Source: Carnegiea gigantea | Lineage: Eukaryota; Streptophyta; Magnoliopsida; Caryophyllales; Cactaceae | DNA: 64,000 nt | Assembly: GCA_029747015.1 (NCBI GenBank) | Contig: JAKOGI010000027.1 | Location: 204,001-268,000 of the forward strand | Reading direction: 5' to 3' | In this document: positions 13,701 through 24,840 of the stretch, one piece after another | Layout of the letters: the number at the start of each line of letters is the position of its first letter | How positions within the stretch are numbered: position 1 is the stretch's first letter | Made by a program: the position numbers and the translations under genes | The notes under the pieces: model-generated | What the model saw: the letters and a program-made list of their open reading frames with translations, nothing else | Databases searched by the model: none | Told to the model about the DNA's origin: nothing

Positions 13701-16700
13701 GATTGCAGTTCAGTTGGTCTTCTTGATTTACCTCAAGGTCAATTGGTTTTTTCCATTTTGCCTCAAAGAAGAACGCACAGTGAAATTGCTTTAGGCCTAA
13801 GGGTAAAGAAGAACCTTACGGAAATTGCTTTGGGCCTCGGAAAGAAGGATGTCTCATTATAATGCCAATATAGTCCCTCCTGCTCAAATCTCAATAGTAC
13901 CAGATACCTATTTGAAACCCACAGTATTTCATTCTTGAGGGGAATGAGCACTTCTGGTTTGTTCATTCTTGAGCCAATATAGTCCCTCCTGCTCAATAGT
14001 GCCAGATACCTATTTGAAACCCACAGTATCTCATTCTTGAGGGGAATGAGCACTTCTGGTTATTTCATTATATACACAACTAATACATTTCTCCTGAACG
14101 CTTGTCCTGACCTAGTCTATGTGATCTGTGTATTCCGTGTAATACTTGACATGCACAAAGAAAAAAAGAAACAAATCCTAATTTTCCAAACAAGCATTCT
14201 GAAGTGCCAGAAGACGTGGTGGAACAAAGTAACTACCAACTACTAATCTTTGTAAAATCTTTGATGGGGATGATAAAACATAAGGCACCAACGTGAATTG
14301 ACAAAGTACACCACCCGAAACTTTTATTGCTTACTTCTTGAGTTCAAAATTTTCTCCTCTACATCCACCATCGCCAACATCAATTCTATTTTTCTGTTTC
14401 GATACTTGCCACTATGGATGGTCTTAAATATTAACTTAGCACGCATTATTGCGGGAAAAGGGGCTGAACAAGACAGCCATACAGGTGAAACTATGCATTA
14501 AAATTTACAACTGCACTAACCTCGGCAGATGCTAGGAGCATCTTTGCCAGAGCCTGTTTTGTAGTACTTGGCAGCAACTTTGTTAAGCCAAAGTCAAGTA
14601 AAATTGGACGATGTGGAAATTCCTTGCTCACAAGAAAGTTTCCTAATGACAGAGGTTGTTAGCAGTTATGGCAATATACACAATATAAATGCAAGTATCC
14701 AACTAACAAGGATCTGGAACTGTATTCATATTGAATTACACGTCAGCTGCAATGCAAATCAATGATTATAAGGACAGCAAGAGAGACTCCATATGTACCA
14801 GGATGAGGATCGCCATTAAAGAATCCATCAACGTATATTTGGTGTGCATATGCACGTGTGATTTCCTCCACGAGCTTTTTTTTGTCGACCCCCAAGTCTT
14901 GGAGGGAGTTGAAATCATTCAAACGGACACCATCCATATACTCAAAAATAATAACTTTTTCAGCTGACTGCCAATTAAAAGAAAACCAAAAATCGAAAAG
15001 TGTATATATAAACAGGGACAATTTGGGTTCCCAAAATTTTTGAAATCACAAAGGAAACAGGATAACCTTTGGTGCTACATAAGTTCTGCATATAACCATC
15101 AGCATGCAAAGGAACACAAGAATAACATATAAGATGTCCTTGCAAACAGTCAACAGTATCTCCTTTGCCTTTCAATTGTGTGGGTCCACCTCTCTCTAAT
15201 GACAATGAATTGGAAACAACAGCAGGGACTTTTCTCTAGTTTTCTCTAGTCCCATATGGGTGAAGCACATATGGATATTGTTTCCTCCAACTAGGACAAT
15301 TTTTATGTACCACACACACTGCTACAAAGTTAACAATTTACCAGAGCTGTACCTCTATAACTTCTGGAATCAACACGTCGACATCAGTCACAACCTGGTA
15401 GTTGTTATGAATCTTGCTGCAACCAAGATTACTGGCTACCTTTCTGGTGTTTTCTACATCATAAACAAAACATTAGTAAACAAAAATATGCCTGCCATTA
15501 GATCAATTTCATCAGAAAAGGCAGTCAAAGCACGTCGAGCAAGGAAGGCTATTGCACCTCTTACTGATTAATGATACAGAAAAAGAATAGTACCAGCTTC
15601 AATGTTAAAATCAAGTTCATTTGGTGCTTCCCTACACCACTCATCTATCATTGGGTTGAAATTGTAAATGGGTTCTGCCCATGCTATCCATTCAATAATT
15701 GACTTAGCATTCTTTAAGTCCTGTACCAGAAATATGTCAGCATAAGCCATACAATCTTTTCAGATATCTTATCTTGGTTATTGAGGTTTTTTCTTTTTCC
15801 TATCAGTACAATAAGCAAAGGAACCCAGAAATCAGAACCTCCAATATGACATGCTTAATGCCTTCATGTTGTACTTTTACCACCACATCCTGACCATTTT
15901 TCAGGGTAGCTCGATGGACTTGTGCTATCTGCAGAAGAAAACGGGTAAAGTCCAGGAAAGCATGCTATTGCAGTATGTACTTAACATCAGCAAGTCACTT
16001 GATTATAAAAAAATCCAAGGGACAAAATTAGTATGGCAAGTAGCACACCGTTTGAGTTATAGACAACAAATTAGCCATTTCACAAATATATCAGGATGAC
16101 TGCAAAGGCCCCAAATCCACCAGCATGTTTGTAGATATGGCGAATAAATTTGAAACACACTTCAACAAAGCTCGACATTCGACAATTATCGATTAAGATG
16201 AGCAGATGCCTCTAACACTCAAAAATATCTGGGTTCTTATCCTTTTAAGTTGGGGGGGAAAAAAGTTCTTCGATTTATTAAAAAAATCTGGAATTAATGC
16301 ATGAAAATATGAGCAAAAAGAAAAATAACGATTTCATTCTGGAATGTGTGAGAAGCCACAAAAGGGGATGGTAATCAAACCAGGTATGATTAGAACTCTT
16401 ACAGATGCTGTAGCCAGAGGTGCTTCTATAAATTCCGAAAAGAGATCCCCCATAGATTTTCCCAACTCTTTCTCTATGGCATTGCAGACCTACAGAAACC
16501 GGGGGGGGGTTCAATCAGCGAGTTGCTTATATGAGAAACGGTTATCAATTGATTCAGTAATTTACTCATTCCAGGATGGTCATAATTAGGTTTGGAGGAG
16601 TTGACTTATGAGCATCAATATCCAAAATACCTCTAGTTTTAAAACAACACCTAGCAACAGGGTATGAAACAATAACGCTTCTAGTGTCACAGGAAGACAA

Positions 16701-18593
16701 CATGAATCTTTTTCACACAAGTTAAGAGCAGAAGAAATCATTTTCTATCAAAACAAATGGGCAACACCAAAACATAGATTATAAGTTTCCATGTAAAGAA
16801 ATCTAGCAAATCTCTTTCACATGTCACAACTCAAATGTGAGTATGCAAGAACAGATGGATTCAGTAAGTTTCAGCCTTCCTGTACAATATCTGATTCTAG
16901 CTACAACACCACCACCACCATTAAGTGTGTCCCACTTTAGCAAGGCTTGGCGAGATTCGGATGTAGACAACCTTATCCCTGCAAGGAGAGAGACCAATTC
17001 CTAGAGACCACAAAAAGTTGTGTTGAAAACTTTGTTTTGGGGGATTAGAACCTTCTTTAAGGATTTAAAAATGGATTAGAAAACAGCAGCATTAGATCAT
17101 AACAACACGTAATATTAGAGAAGAACAGCATATAAAAGTGGTGAGGAAACAAGAAAACATTAGCTAGTAGCAAACAATAAAATTAACATGCACCAGTACC
17201 ACCCAATTCACCATTCACACACTATCTACATTTGCTAAGTGTCTAAAAGTTACAGTAAGAATAAAAGGCTGCATACCTAAGGTCTCTAAACTATCCATAG
17301 ACCTCTAAAAACTCCTATCCTGAGTCATTTCCTCCAATTCTCAAATATGCCATTCGTGTTTGATCACATTGTTCATTTATCTTCGGTCTTCCTCTACCTC
17401 TCTTACATTACAAGCTATGAATCCTCTCACAGGTGCATCTATGTCCCTCCTTTTGATCTTAGTTTTCAAAAGCGCGAAGCGCACTGAGGCCTGTAGGGTC
17501 CCACAGCGCAAGGCACAAGGTGAGAAGCAAATGCCCACGCATCGCAGATGCAAGGCGCACTTCTATGCAAAAATGTTTAGAAGTCATTCACATTTTATAA
17601 AGAATATTTTGTAAAAACAAGTTGGACAAATGCATGAAATAATTGATTAGACATGATTATAACTAGTAACACCCCAAATAACCTTAAGATATGTTATCTT
17701 ATTATTATAGTTCCCTAAAGCACATACTTATTGTACAAATATAGCTCACGCTTCAGCTTCCAAGGAATAAAAAGAAGAAAAAAAGGCAGGGCCAAGAAAA
17801 AGAAGGAAATGGGGGGCGATATACCCTTACATCCTGAGGCGCACCTCATCCCCTCCAAGGCGTTGACCTGGTAGCCTCATGCCAAGGCACGCCTAGGCGT
17901 GCATCAGGTGGGCTTTTTTAAACTAAGCTTTTGACATGTCCAAACCATTTGCATCTTACCTCCCTCATCTCATCTTCTATTAGTGCCACTTGCACCTTTC
18001 TGTTAATCACATTATTCCTTATCTGATCCAAGCTTGTGTGGCAACACATCCATCAAATCTTCTCCTTCTTCATCTCTGCGACCATTAGCCTTTGGACTTA
18101 AGTCGTCTTTCGGCTAGCATTCTAAGCCATATAGCAAGACTGCTCTAACCACAATACAGTTCCTGATTCTAGCTATTCAATTTAATCTCTGAACATTCCT
18201 TAATATTAGATATCTTTCTCAAAAGGGGCTTGTTCATGTTGAAGGCTTCCTATACTCAGCAAGTTATTAAGGATGCAACTCGGTCCATCAGATATCCAAT
18301 GGAGATATGTGTATAAAATTGCGCCTCAAGCCTATTTAACTATGACTAGTTACATATGTACACCACCTCCAAAATTACCAAAACTGTGAGGACTTGTATA
18401 TATTGCCAGGAACGCAGCAAGCAAAACAATATGTATCTATCGACCAGAGCAAAATGCATAACTTCCAGCAACAAGGATCTGAACAATCCCCACCAAGCGG
18501 AAGAGGATAACCTCAATGCTTTAATGCTTGAAATTGCCTTTTAATTGTTTTTAGTTCATATAACTTATCACAGACGCAGCAAAAAATGGAGCC

Positions 18594-18637
<44 letters not shown>

Positions 18638-21600
18638 ATCCATTTTTCAAGGGGATAAGAACATTCCAACTCTTTTCCTTCATTGTTCCTGCAGCCTTCT
18701 GTTCGGTCACCGAAAGTAACTAAATCTTCTAATTGCTTAGTTTTTTATCGTAATCGAGACACCTGGACTATGAAAATATTAGAGAGGTTTTAGTCATCCC
18801 ATTCCTACTCCATGTGCTCCTCTTTTGTGTGATTATTATGAATATTCTAATCATGTTACTGATAGTTGTCCATTCCTTGCTCTGCTCTCTAGATTTAAAA
18901 GTCAATTGAATGAGAACTTAGAGAATATGACCAGGATTGTGGTGGGGAAACTTGTGTCATTAGTTAATCAGACTAGGGAGGATAATAATGTGAATGACCT
19001 CTCTATATCTCCATTCCCTGATTTAGCATCTGACATTAGCCCACCCAAAGACATTACTGATGATTTCGTAATCATACAAGATGCACATACCCCGTTTAGT
19101 CACCCTTGTGAGTTTGAGGAGGGTGAGATATATGAGAATGATGTTAGTGCTCATGTTGATCAGTTCTATGAGCGGTATATTTCTAATGGGGAGAAGTCTT
19201 GTGAAGAAGATGTGATTGGAATTTCACCCTCCAATATTGAGTTGATGGATTTCATACCCGAGTGTCCTAATTTATCTGCCAGCTCATTTGTTTTGCCACC
19301 CCCCTCGCACACTGTTGTTCACCCATCTCTTGGATCCTTCTAAGTTCACAATTTTTAGGACTAAACATACTCTTATGACTGATAAATTTGACTTAGTTCA
19401 GACTCTTGTTGACCACAGTGATGTAAAAAGACTCGAGGATCCCTTATTGGACATGGGATGAAGTTAAGGTGACTCTTTATGTGTTAATTCTTACACTTAT
19501 CCTAAAAATTCGTACAAAGACTCTTTTCTTTCCGCTCTTGGAGATGTTGGTTTCATTGTTAGATGCACAAACCCTCCTAGATCATTTTATTTTTGATATT
19601 TCTTATTCATTTAGGTCGTTGTCCTACTCATTCTATGATTATGTGAACATTTATCCCTCACAGGACTGGGCTAGAGCTTTGAAAAGCTTAAGCGAGCCTT
19701 AACTTGGATTATTCAGAATACTCGCTACTATTTTTGCTATACTCACCTGTCTATGAGTTGCTTCATCATATATGATAATTTGCTGCTGAGAGCTTTGATG
19801 GGATTTGATTAGAGTAGTAGTTTGAGGTTCAGGTGGAGCGTCTGATGCTCCATAAGCCACCTAGTGACTTCTGATGGGTAGTACGATAGTTTGGGTACAT
19901 TCAGTATTTGACGCGGTAAAATTATTCTTTCCTATTGTATATGATGGATATTGGGTAGTGTTTTCCTTGTCTTTTTCATTCTCTTTTGTTTTTTTGTCCT
20001 TGAGGCTATAACTCTCATAACGTAAACATTGTGTGATTTTGGTATAGGGAAAAAGACGTGCTCTTTCAAAATTTTTGAAAAAGTAAAAAAGGAAAAATTT
20101 CAAAAAAAAAAATCAAAAAAATTTTCTATTTTTATGTGCTTTTCGAGAGTGGTACTATCTTGATTGCCTTTAACTCCTTGTGACTTAGTAGGGTTACATA
20201 TAAGTATAATGTGCATGATAGACCTTTGTCGAATGTGTATCATTTCTTACTCCAGTTTTAACCTTGTCATTCCATTATAATTTTGAGTCTAGTCCTTATT
20301 TGTATATTACCATTGCCTTAGGGTCTTATGCTTCCATAGTTGATTCTTCCACTTGTCTTTTTGCATTATTCCTTCAGCGTCACTGTTATTTCGCAAAATT
20401 AAAAAAAGCCAATAACATGAAAAAAAGAGAATAATTAAAATAAAAAAAGAGACATAGAGTTAGGAATGATGCATATCCCTTTGAGGCATGCGCTACTAGG
20501 GGCCACCCGTTGAGGCGATACTGCTGCTGGAAAAGCTTGCTTTCCAAGTCAGTGAGTCAATAAAGTAGTCAAGTGGAATTAAGTCGGACTCTTCTGGTAA
20601 GTCTAGCTCCTAAGGTGATGGCATACATGCGCACTGAATACTAAAATAGATTCACTGTTTTGATGGATTATAGGATGAAAAGTTGGTGTATGACTGTTAT
20701 TAGTAGGGACTAAGAGTCTTGATATATACATGGCACTGGTGTATGATCTGATATTTGGGTTACAATGGTGATTTGTTGGTCAAGTATGTACAGTTTTTTC
20801 TTGAGTATATTTGAGTATATTTGAAAAAAATTCAAAAAGATTTTCTATTTTTCTTTCTCTTTTCTCTTTCTTTGCAAGATTTTGTAGGTATATTTTACAA
20901 GCCCTCACGATATCACATTCGTCCACTAGAGGAACCTAGGAGGTTTGAAGGGCTTGTTGCACATGCTAAGTGCAACCGTGATTCCTACACAAGTTAGGTG
21001 TCTATGATAGGATTTTTCTTTTCTCTTACTTTACTCGAGGGCGAGCAAAATTTAAGTGTAGAGGTATCTGGTCGGTCACCAAGACTGACTAAAGAGATGC
21101 TTCTATTTACTCAGTTTTTTATCGTAATCGAGATTATTTTCAGGTCTTACTTGATTTTTGGATGTTTGTGTAGGAATATTGACTTGATGGAATATTGAGG
21201 ATTTGCGTACAAAACTATGCAAAACTAATTAGAAAAGATTTTGGAAAGTTGCATCCAATTGAAAATTGGAAATCAAGTGGGCTCCAAGCAATTTCCTTAT
21301 TACGATGACTTTCCCATTCATGATCAAGAGTAAAGAACAAGAAATCTACTTATACTAGAATTTGGAAAGTGAAAAATGACAATCATCACTAGAAAAGGAG
21401 GCTTTGGGCGTCATAATTCATCATCATCTTAGCTTAGGTTTTAGTTTAGATTTCAGGAGTAGATTAGTTTAGTTTAATTCTCTCTCAAAACCTTTCAATC
21501 AAGTATGTAGCTTTAATTCAAGTTTGGGTTTTTTATTCATCTATTCGATTCAGCTTTCAGTTTCTACTTTCAGTTAGTTGGTAATTTCTTTCCTCTCTCC

Positions 21601-23063
21601 CCCCTTCTTTTTCATTCAAGTTTACTGCTTTCTGAATTTAAATTCAATCATGTTTAGGTTAGATTCAATTCTTGTTGATTGAATGACTCTATTTTATTTA
21701 TTTATTGCTTTCGATTTGATTACTATGGGTTAATTAGTTATCCGAGTGGCCTAGATTCGACCCTGTCTTTGTGGAATCAACCCCAAGGTAGTACGGCTGG
21801 CAGTCCTATGCTTGTGGTATTACTGTACATCCTTTTAGGATCATAACACCTTTATCCTCCAAAGTGTAGTCTAATGACAGATGACTGATTAGTATGGAAA
21901 CTCAATGGCGAAGATATGGATTACGTAAGATACTCACCTTACCCATATGTGTGTTGAATAAGAAGATTGACAAACAGAAAAAGGAATATGAGGAATTTGA
22001 CAGGAGAAGAGGAAGCACTGATATTGAACTGAGATTTGCTGAATATTCCCTAGAATGCTAGAAGCAGGAAAGACTAGCTTCTATGGGACACCTAAAGATA
22101 ACTTGGTGTCAAAGATGAATCCTCTGCATCATGAACAACATCTAGGGCATAGTCACTAATAACCAGTTCACAGAACATTTCCATTCTTAGAAGACAATTT
22201 CCCAACATATGAAGCTAGGGCTCTATAAGCAGAATGAAGTCCCAATAGATATTCATCTGACCTTCTTTGTGTGGATACTAATGCATGATTTTCAGTACTA
22301 ATCAGTGAATCTGACTCAGTGGTTAAAATCATGGTTTAATTGTTTATTTGGCTTCTTCAAGCGATGCATAGCCGATCAACTTAAAATATAATCCGCAAAT
22401 AACCCATAACCCAATGGCTGCAAACCCAAAGAAAGCTTGAATAAAATCCTACTCCAAACCTCCACACAATCGCTAGTACGCATTATTAACTCTGATAAAA
22501 AAATCCCAGTCCATTATGAAACTTGCACTAGCATAGCATAACAAATGCAATGATTATAACTGGAAGCTACTTTGTTACAGCAAAGAAAACCTGGCAACAG
22601 ACAAATCCATGATATCTTGTATTGTTAATCTTAGAAATTCCAAGAGCACATAGAAATAACCTCTTCTTGCGGTCGAGGAGGAAGGGAATCTTGTAGCGGC
22701 TGGAGAAGATGTATGTAGGCTTCTGGAAGTACATCAGCACGGGTAGACAAGTACTGCCCAAGTTTTACCCATAAACCCTCCATTTCTATCATGAATATAA
22801 GAACACGCTTAGCATTTCGCTCATGAGCATATTTCCATAGAGCAGCCTTTTTGGATACGTGTTTAATCCACTTATCCCGCTGCTGTGTAACCTGTAAGGA
22901 ACACAAGAACACCATAAAAAAACTCAGCCTAGAACAATTTAGAGTAGAAGAAAAAGCAGCAATTGTCCCTAAACGAATCCATAGTTACCTTATAATCTAG
23001 GTATATCAGTAAGGCCAAGGCAAAACCCTTAAAACGCCACTTGTAAATGTTGCCCCACCCCAT
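4778..23063 (-). CDS. ABC1 atypical kinase fused to beta-lactamase-like domain; two frameshifts
   Basis: Coding exons (minus strand): 23063-22989, 22891-22661, 16489-16403, 15928-15839, 15720-15594, 15453-15353, 14967-14799, 14642-14521, 12066-11938, 11855-11760, 11632-11575, 11403-11328, 11248-11120, 9979-9822, 7741-7669, 7575-7381, 6413-6320, 5674-4778. All boundaries are GT-AG and phases agree except in the exon at 11248-11120. The start MGWGNIY and the domain order match plant At5g24810-type proteins (I believe the clade called ABC1K11). The ABC1/ADCK/UbiB part shows KLGQ, an ASIAQVHRA loop, ExD (NELDFNIE), NGDPHPGN and the DFG metal-binding motif. The second part shows a class-C/penicillin-binding-like SxxK (SVTK), YHY and a GHSGMGG box. 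Known ABC1 kinases act in organelles on isoprenoid lipids; the substrate of this fusion is unknown to me. One base is missing at about 11136 and two at about 4893. Taken literally, translation stops at 9868-9870 after 533 aa, leaving only the kinase; with both frames restored it would be about 969 aa. An assembly error and a recent pseudogene are both possible. Confidence 0.88.
4889..4895 (-). other. Frameshift 2: probable loss of a GA unit near the C-terminus
   Basis: After LNKLSFGAV the frame shifts; the other frame reads EIIHLVCSELNIPLP, the expected conserved tail of this family, and ends at a TGA at 4778-4780. The break is in a short GA repeat. As written the frame runs on to a TGA at 4827-4829. 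Confidence 0.75.
5675..6319. other. Intron of the kinase/beta-lactamase gene
   Basis: Non-coding between the last two exons. It contains a C16 run at 5932-5947 and a G16 run at 6250-6265, and otherwise nothing I recognise. Confidence 0.75.
6414..7380. other. Intron of the kinase/beta-lactamase gene
   Basis: Non-coding. It contains a C15 run at 6924-6938. No other structure was recognised. Confidence 0.75.
7742..9821. other. Intron of the kinase/beta-lactamase gene
   Basis: Non-coding, about 2.1 kb. It contains a CA-rich stretch near 7865-7885 and the MITE-like segment at 8393-9192. No exon signal was seen on either strand. Confidence 0.7.
8393..9192. mobile_element. hAT-like non-autonomous segment
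   Basis: It begins with 'gggtgtttggcaaatagc' followed by lysine-codon-like 'ctttttgg' words and ends with repeated 'agctaacagctaatgcaatc' and 'acaaggcc', the usual sequence style of plant hAT MITEs. Ends are approximate and no target duplication was found. Confidence 0.4.
9980..11119. other. Intron of the kinase/beta-lactamase gene
   Basis: Non-coding. It contains the SINE at 10172-10298 and a G-rich stretch near 10521-10535. Confidence 0.7.
10172..10298 (+). mobile_element. tRNA-derived SINE with target duplication
   Basis: The element starts GTTGGTGCCAATTAGCTC. It has a pol III A box (TAGCTCAATTGG, about 10184) and a B box (GTTTCAAATCCC, 10228-10239) and ends in an A-rich tail. Flanks: AGCAATTTCAAAAGA at 10157-10171 and AGCAGTTTCAAAAGA at 10299-10313, a 15-bp target duplication with one mismatch. 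It lies in an intron, antisense to the host gene. The head resembles a tRNA of the Lys type, but the fold is degraded, so it is not a tRNA gene. Confidence 0.75.
11136..11138 (-). other. Frameshift 1: one base missing in an A run
   Basis: In the exon at 11248-11120 the minus strand reads LIDLGKAE and then must change frame to read KILGIQ before the splice donor. The exon is 129 bases with 1 base of incoming phase, leaving 128, one short of a whole number of codons, while the next exon starts in phase 0 with VCAYKDG. An A4 run reduced to A3 (TTT on the plus strand) explains it exactly. Confidence 0.8.
12503..12803. mobile_element. MITE-like element
   Basis: The left end TCCTTTGGCTTGACAAAATA and the inverted right end GCCTTTTTCTTGGCACGAAG both run on into TTCTAGAAATT, giving imperfect inverted repeats of roughly 30 bp. 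Possible TAA target duplication on both sides. The 102-codon open frame on its minus strand resembles no protein I know and is probably accidental. Confidence 0.4.
12812..13256 (-). mobile_element. TRIM (miniature LTR retrotransposon), 445 bp
   Basis: Two direct repeats of about 177 bp (12812-12987 and 13080-13256) run TGTTGGAG to TTTAACA on the minus strand. Next to the right-hand copy is a primer-binding site, TGGTATTAGAGC at 13068-13079, one base from the usual tRNA-Met complement. The target duplication CATCC is perfect (12807-12811 and 13257-13261). The internal part is only about 90 bp and codes for nothing. The LTR word 'tgtcccacatcaa' and the size fit plant TRIMs. The two LTRs are clearly diverged, so the insertion is old. 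Confidence 0.85.
13865..14062. repeat. Tandem duplication, ~108-bp period
   Basis: The segment from 'ccaatatagtccctcctgct' to 'gagcacttctggtt' occurs at 13865 and again at 13973 with a few differences. Confidence 0.8.
16921..17010 (+). repeat. Decayed Au-like SINE 3' part
   Basis: The words 'gattcggatgtagacaacct' and 'tatccctgcaaggaga' resemble the conserved body of plant Au SINEs. A similar decayed copy is at 24741-24840. Ends are not defined. Confidence 0.35.
17275..18230 (-). mobile_element. LINE reverse-transcriptase C-terminal fragment
   Basis: On the minus strand, broken frames spell AVLLYGLECW, then NRKVQVALIEDEMREVRCKW and FGHV, then KRRDIDAPVR and RGRGRPK. This is the order of the conserved C-terminal region of plant non-LTR reverse transcriptases. 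It contains stops and frameshifts and is interrupted by a hAT-like element. Confidence 0.7.
17457..17927. mobile_element. hAT-like non-autonomous element nested in the LINE
   Basis: Imperfect terminal inverted repeats of about 40 bp (TCTTAGTTTTCAAAAGCGCG against CTTAGTTTAAAAAAGCCCAC) enclose 471 bp rich in 'aaggcgcac' words. The flanks carry the direct repeat CTTTTGA (17450-17456 and 17928-17934), 7 bp or a mutated 8 bp. Removing the element and one flank rejoins the LINE frame to give FGHVKRRD. Confidence 0.75.
18598..18634. repeat. (AG)n microsatellite
   Basis: About 18 AG units, just left of the LTR element remnant. Confidence 0.9.
18700..21829 (+). mobile_element. Decayed LTR retrotransposon with gag fragment
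   Basis: A region starting TGGTCGGTCACC at 21069 and ending TACTGTACA at 21829 looks like a 3' LTR, preceded by the word 'gggcgagcaaaatttaagtg' typical of the region before a plant Ty3-type 3' LTR. A short related stretch at 18700-18760 shares 'agttttttatcgtaatcgag' and would be the remnant of the 5' LTR. Between them is only a gag piece and non-coding DNA; no polymerase was seen. Flanks CCTTC and TCCTT are not a clean target duplication. Confidence 0.6.
18825..19343 (+). pseudogene. Retrotransposon gag fragment
   Basis: An open frame of 172 codons begins with a partial zinc-knuckle-like stretch (CDYYEYSNHVTDSCPFLALL) followed by an acidic tail. This resembles the C-terminal end of gag polyproteins of plant Ty3-type elements. 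It has no upstream gag core and lies inside a decayed element in a host intron. Confidence 0.5.
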
Positions 23064-23511
23064 CAGCCACAACAGATGCAGATTGAGCTTCAGTTCTAGA
23101 AAAAGAAAAACAAAGCACGAAAGAGTCAGACAGTTTGCGATGGGAAATTAGGCAGAAGCTTCAGCAACAAGGATGTTTGAGGGTTTTTTTGTTTTTTTTT
23201 TGGGGGGGGGGTCCCCTCTGTTCATACTTGTATTTCAGAAACTATCATTTTATTTGCTCCAAAATGTTTTCAAAGTTCAGTTTTCAATAACGAAGTACTG
23301 CTTTACTGCGAAGAAAATCATTTCAACCATATACAATTAAGCAATACAATTCAAATCTTGTTCATCGTGCTCCAAGATTTGACAACACAAATGAGATGGA
23401 GAAATCATATATATATTGAAAGTGGAACAGCATTCACTCTGCCAAGAACAGACAACAATATTACAAAAGAATACATAATTTTTGTAACATGAGCATCATC
23501 AGCATGCAACA

Positions 23512-23960
23512 AGATTTTTTTTTTTCACAATCTCCAGTCGATACGCCAAATGTTAACACAATTAGCTCATTCATCCAGGGAGAACAGAATGACTAAAATT
23601 TTTGTATACAGTCATGTTGCTCCTATCCATTCTGAATCCAGATTGAATTGACATTTGATTCTGACATCTTAACTTGCTCAATGACGAGAATCCAAATAAT
23701 GCAAAGCATCCCACACTGGCATGTGCTGCATACGTCTTTGCCTCCATAGATCTGACAATGGTGGGATAGACAAAGAGTGGCACTGGTGGTGTTGCTCGAA
23801 TCAGAAATGAAGTTTAGCCTGCTCAGATTATAGTTGCAGTCCAAAGCATCAAATTCTATCGGAGGCAAATCAAGACCACCCCCGTTTGAAGCATTAGTGA
23901 GAAGATGTACTGTTCTCGGGTATGCCGCATGTGAGAATCAGTTATGTCATACTCCGAACA
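23512..23960 (-). pseudogene. Possible processed retrocopy, parent unknown
   Basis: On the minus strand two overlapping frames (81 and 70 codons) are followed by an A11 run (T11 on the plus strand at about 23515-23526). Codon-like composition plus a poly(A) tail suggests a reverse-transcribed mRNA fragment. I do not recognise the parent gene, and chance is possible. Confidence 0.3.
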
Positions 23961-24740
23961 AGCCATAGGCCATACATAATTATGCAGACTTGGGACTTTT
24001 CAGATTTCATGAAGTTCAGTCAAACTATGGAGGTGGTCTACTTGTGAGCATCACAGATTCAATCAGCCAGGATGCTAAAAGAGAAAATTCCCCATCACAT
24101 GCTATCAACCACAAGAATAATAACAAGATGAAGTACATCCACCGAAATGTACCTTATAAATAATCCAAACACAAGCACTTTCATTTCCTTCACAGCATTC
24201 AGGCAAGCAACCCCCCCCCCCAAAAAACAGGATATTGCTTTGGTACCATATTTTTGAAAAATCTATTTAGTACATAGTGTGGAAATAAATACAAGTTCTA
24301 GTAACGATATTTATCAATTTAAATTTATAGAACATGTCTTTATTTCCATACTGTGTACTAAATAAATTTGTCAAAACTATAGGGGTCCCAATGAAATATC
24401 CCAAACAAAAACACAAAAAAGAGACAGCAGAACTCGAAACCGCACTGGATAACCATCACAAAGAAATAAGACAAATGGAGTGCCAATCAAATCTAGTATA
24501 GAATGTTTTAAATGATAAACATCATTAGGAAATGGATCCCTATAACAATGCTAATTTGAAACATCAGTGCCAAAAAATCAGTTGTGTACACGGTTTAACG
24601 AGGCTTGGACGTTGGACTCCTCAAACAATCCTGATGTAAACCAAGTGGGTATAACACCACTTATACAGTGAACCACTGGATCCAACTCTGAATACATAAC
24701 CATACTAATGCCTCACGTAGCAATTCGCTCTATTGAACAA

Positions 24741-24840
24741 CTCCCAGTGTGGGTCCTGTTTCACGGGGTTTGGGATATCTAGACGTAGGCAGTCTTACCT
24801 TGCAAGAACTTGTGCAAGCCAATTCACACTATTAAAGAGG
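24741..24840 (+). repeat. Decayed Au-like SINE 3' part
   Basis: The words 'atctagacgtaggcagtctt' and 'accttgcaagaacttgtgca' resemble plant Au SINE bodies and the copy at 16921. Confidence 0.35.

Larger units (their letters stand above)
12067..14520. other. Intron of the kinase/beta-lactamase gene
   Basis: About 2.45 kb between the kinase exons at 12066 and 14521. It holds a MITE-like element (12503-12803), a TRIM (12812-13256) and a tandem duplication (13865-14062). Confidence 0.75.
16490..22660. other. 6.2-kb intron of the kinase/beta-lactamase gene
   Basis: It separates the KLGQ exon from the exon starting VCNAIEKELG. It is filled with nested mobile-element remains (16921-17010, 17275-18230, 17457-17927, 18700-21829); 21830-22660 shows nothing I recognise. 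Confidence 0.8.
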
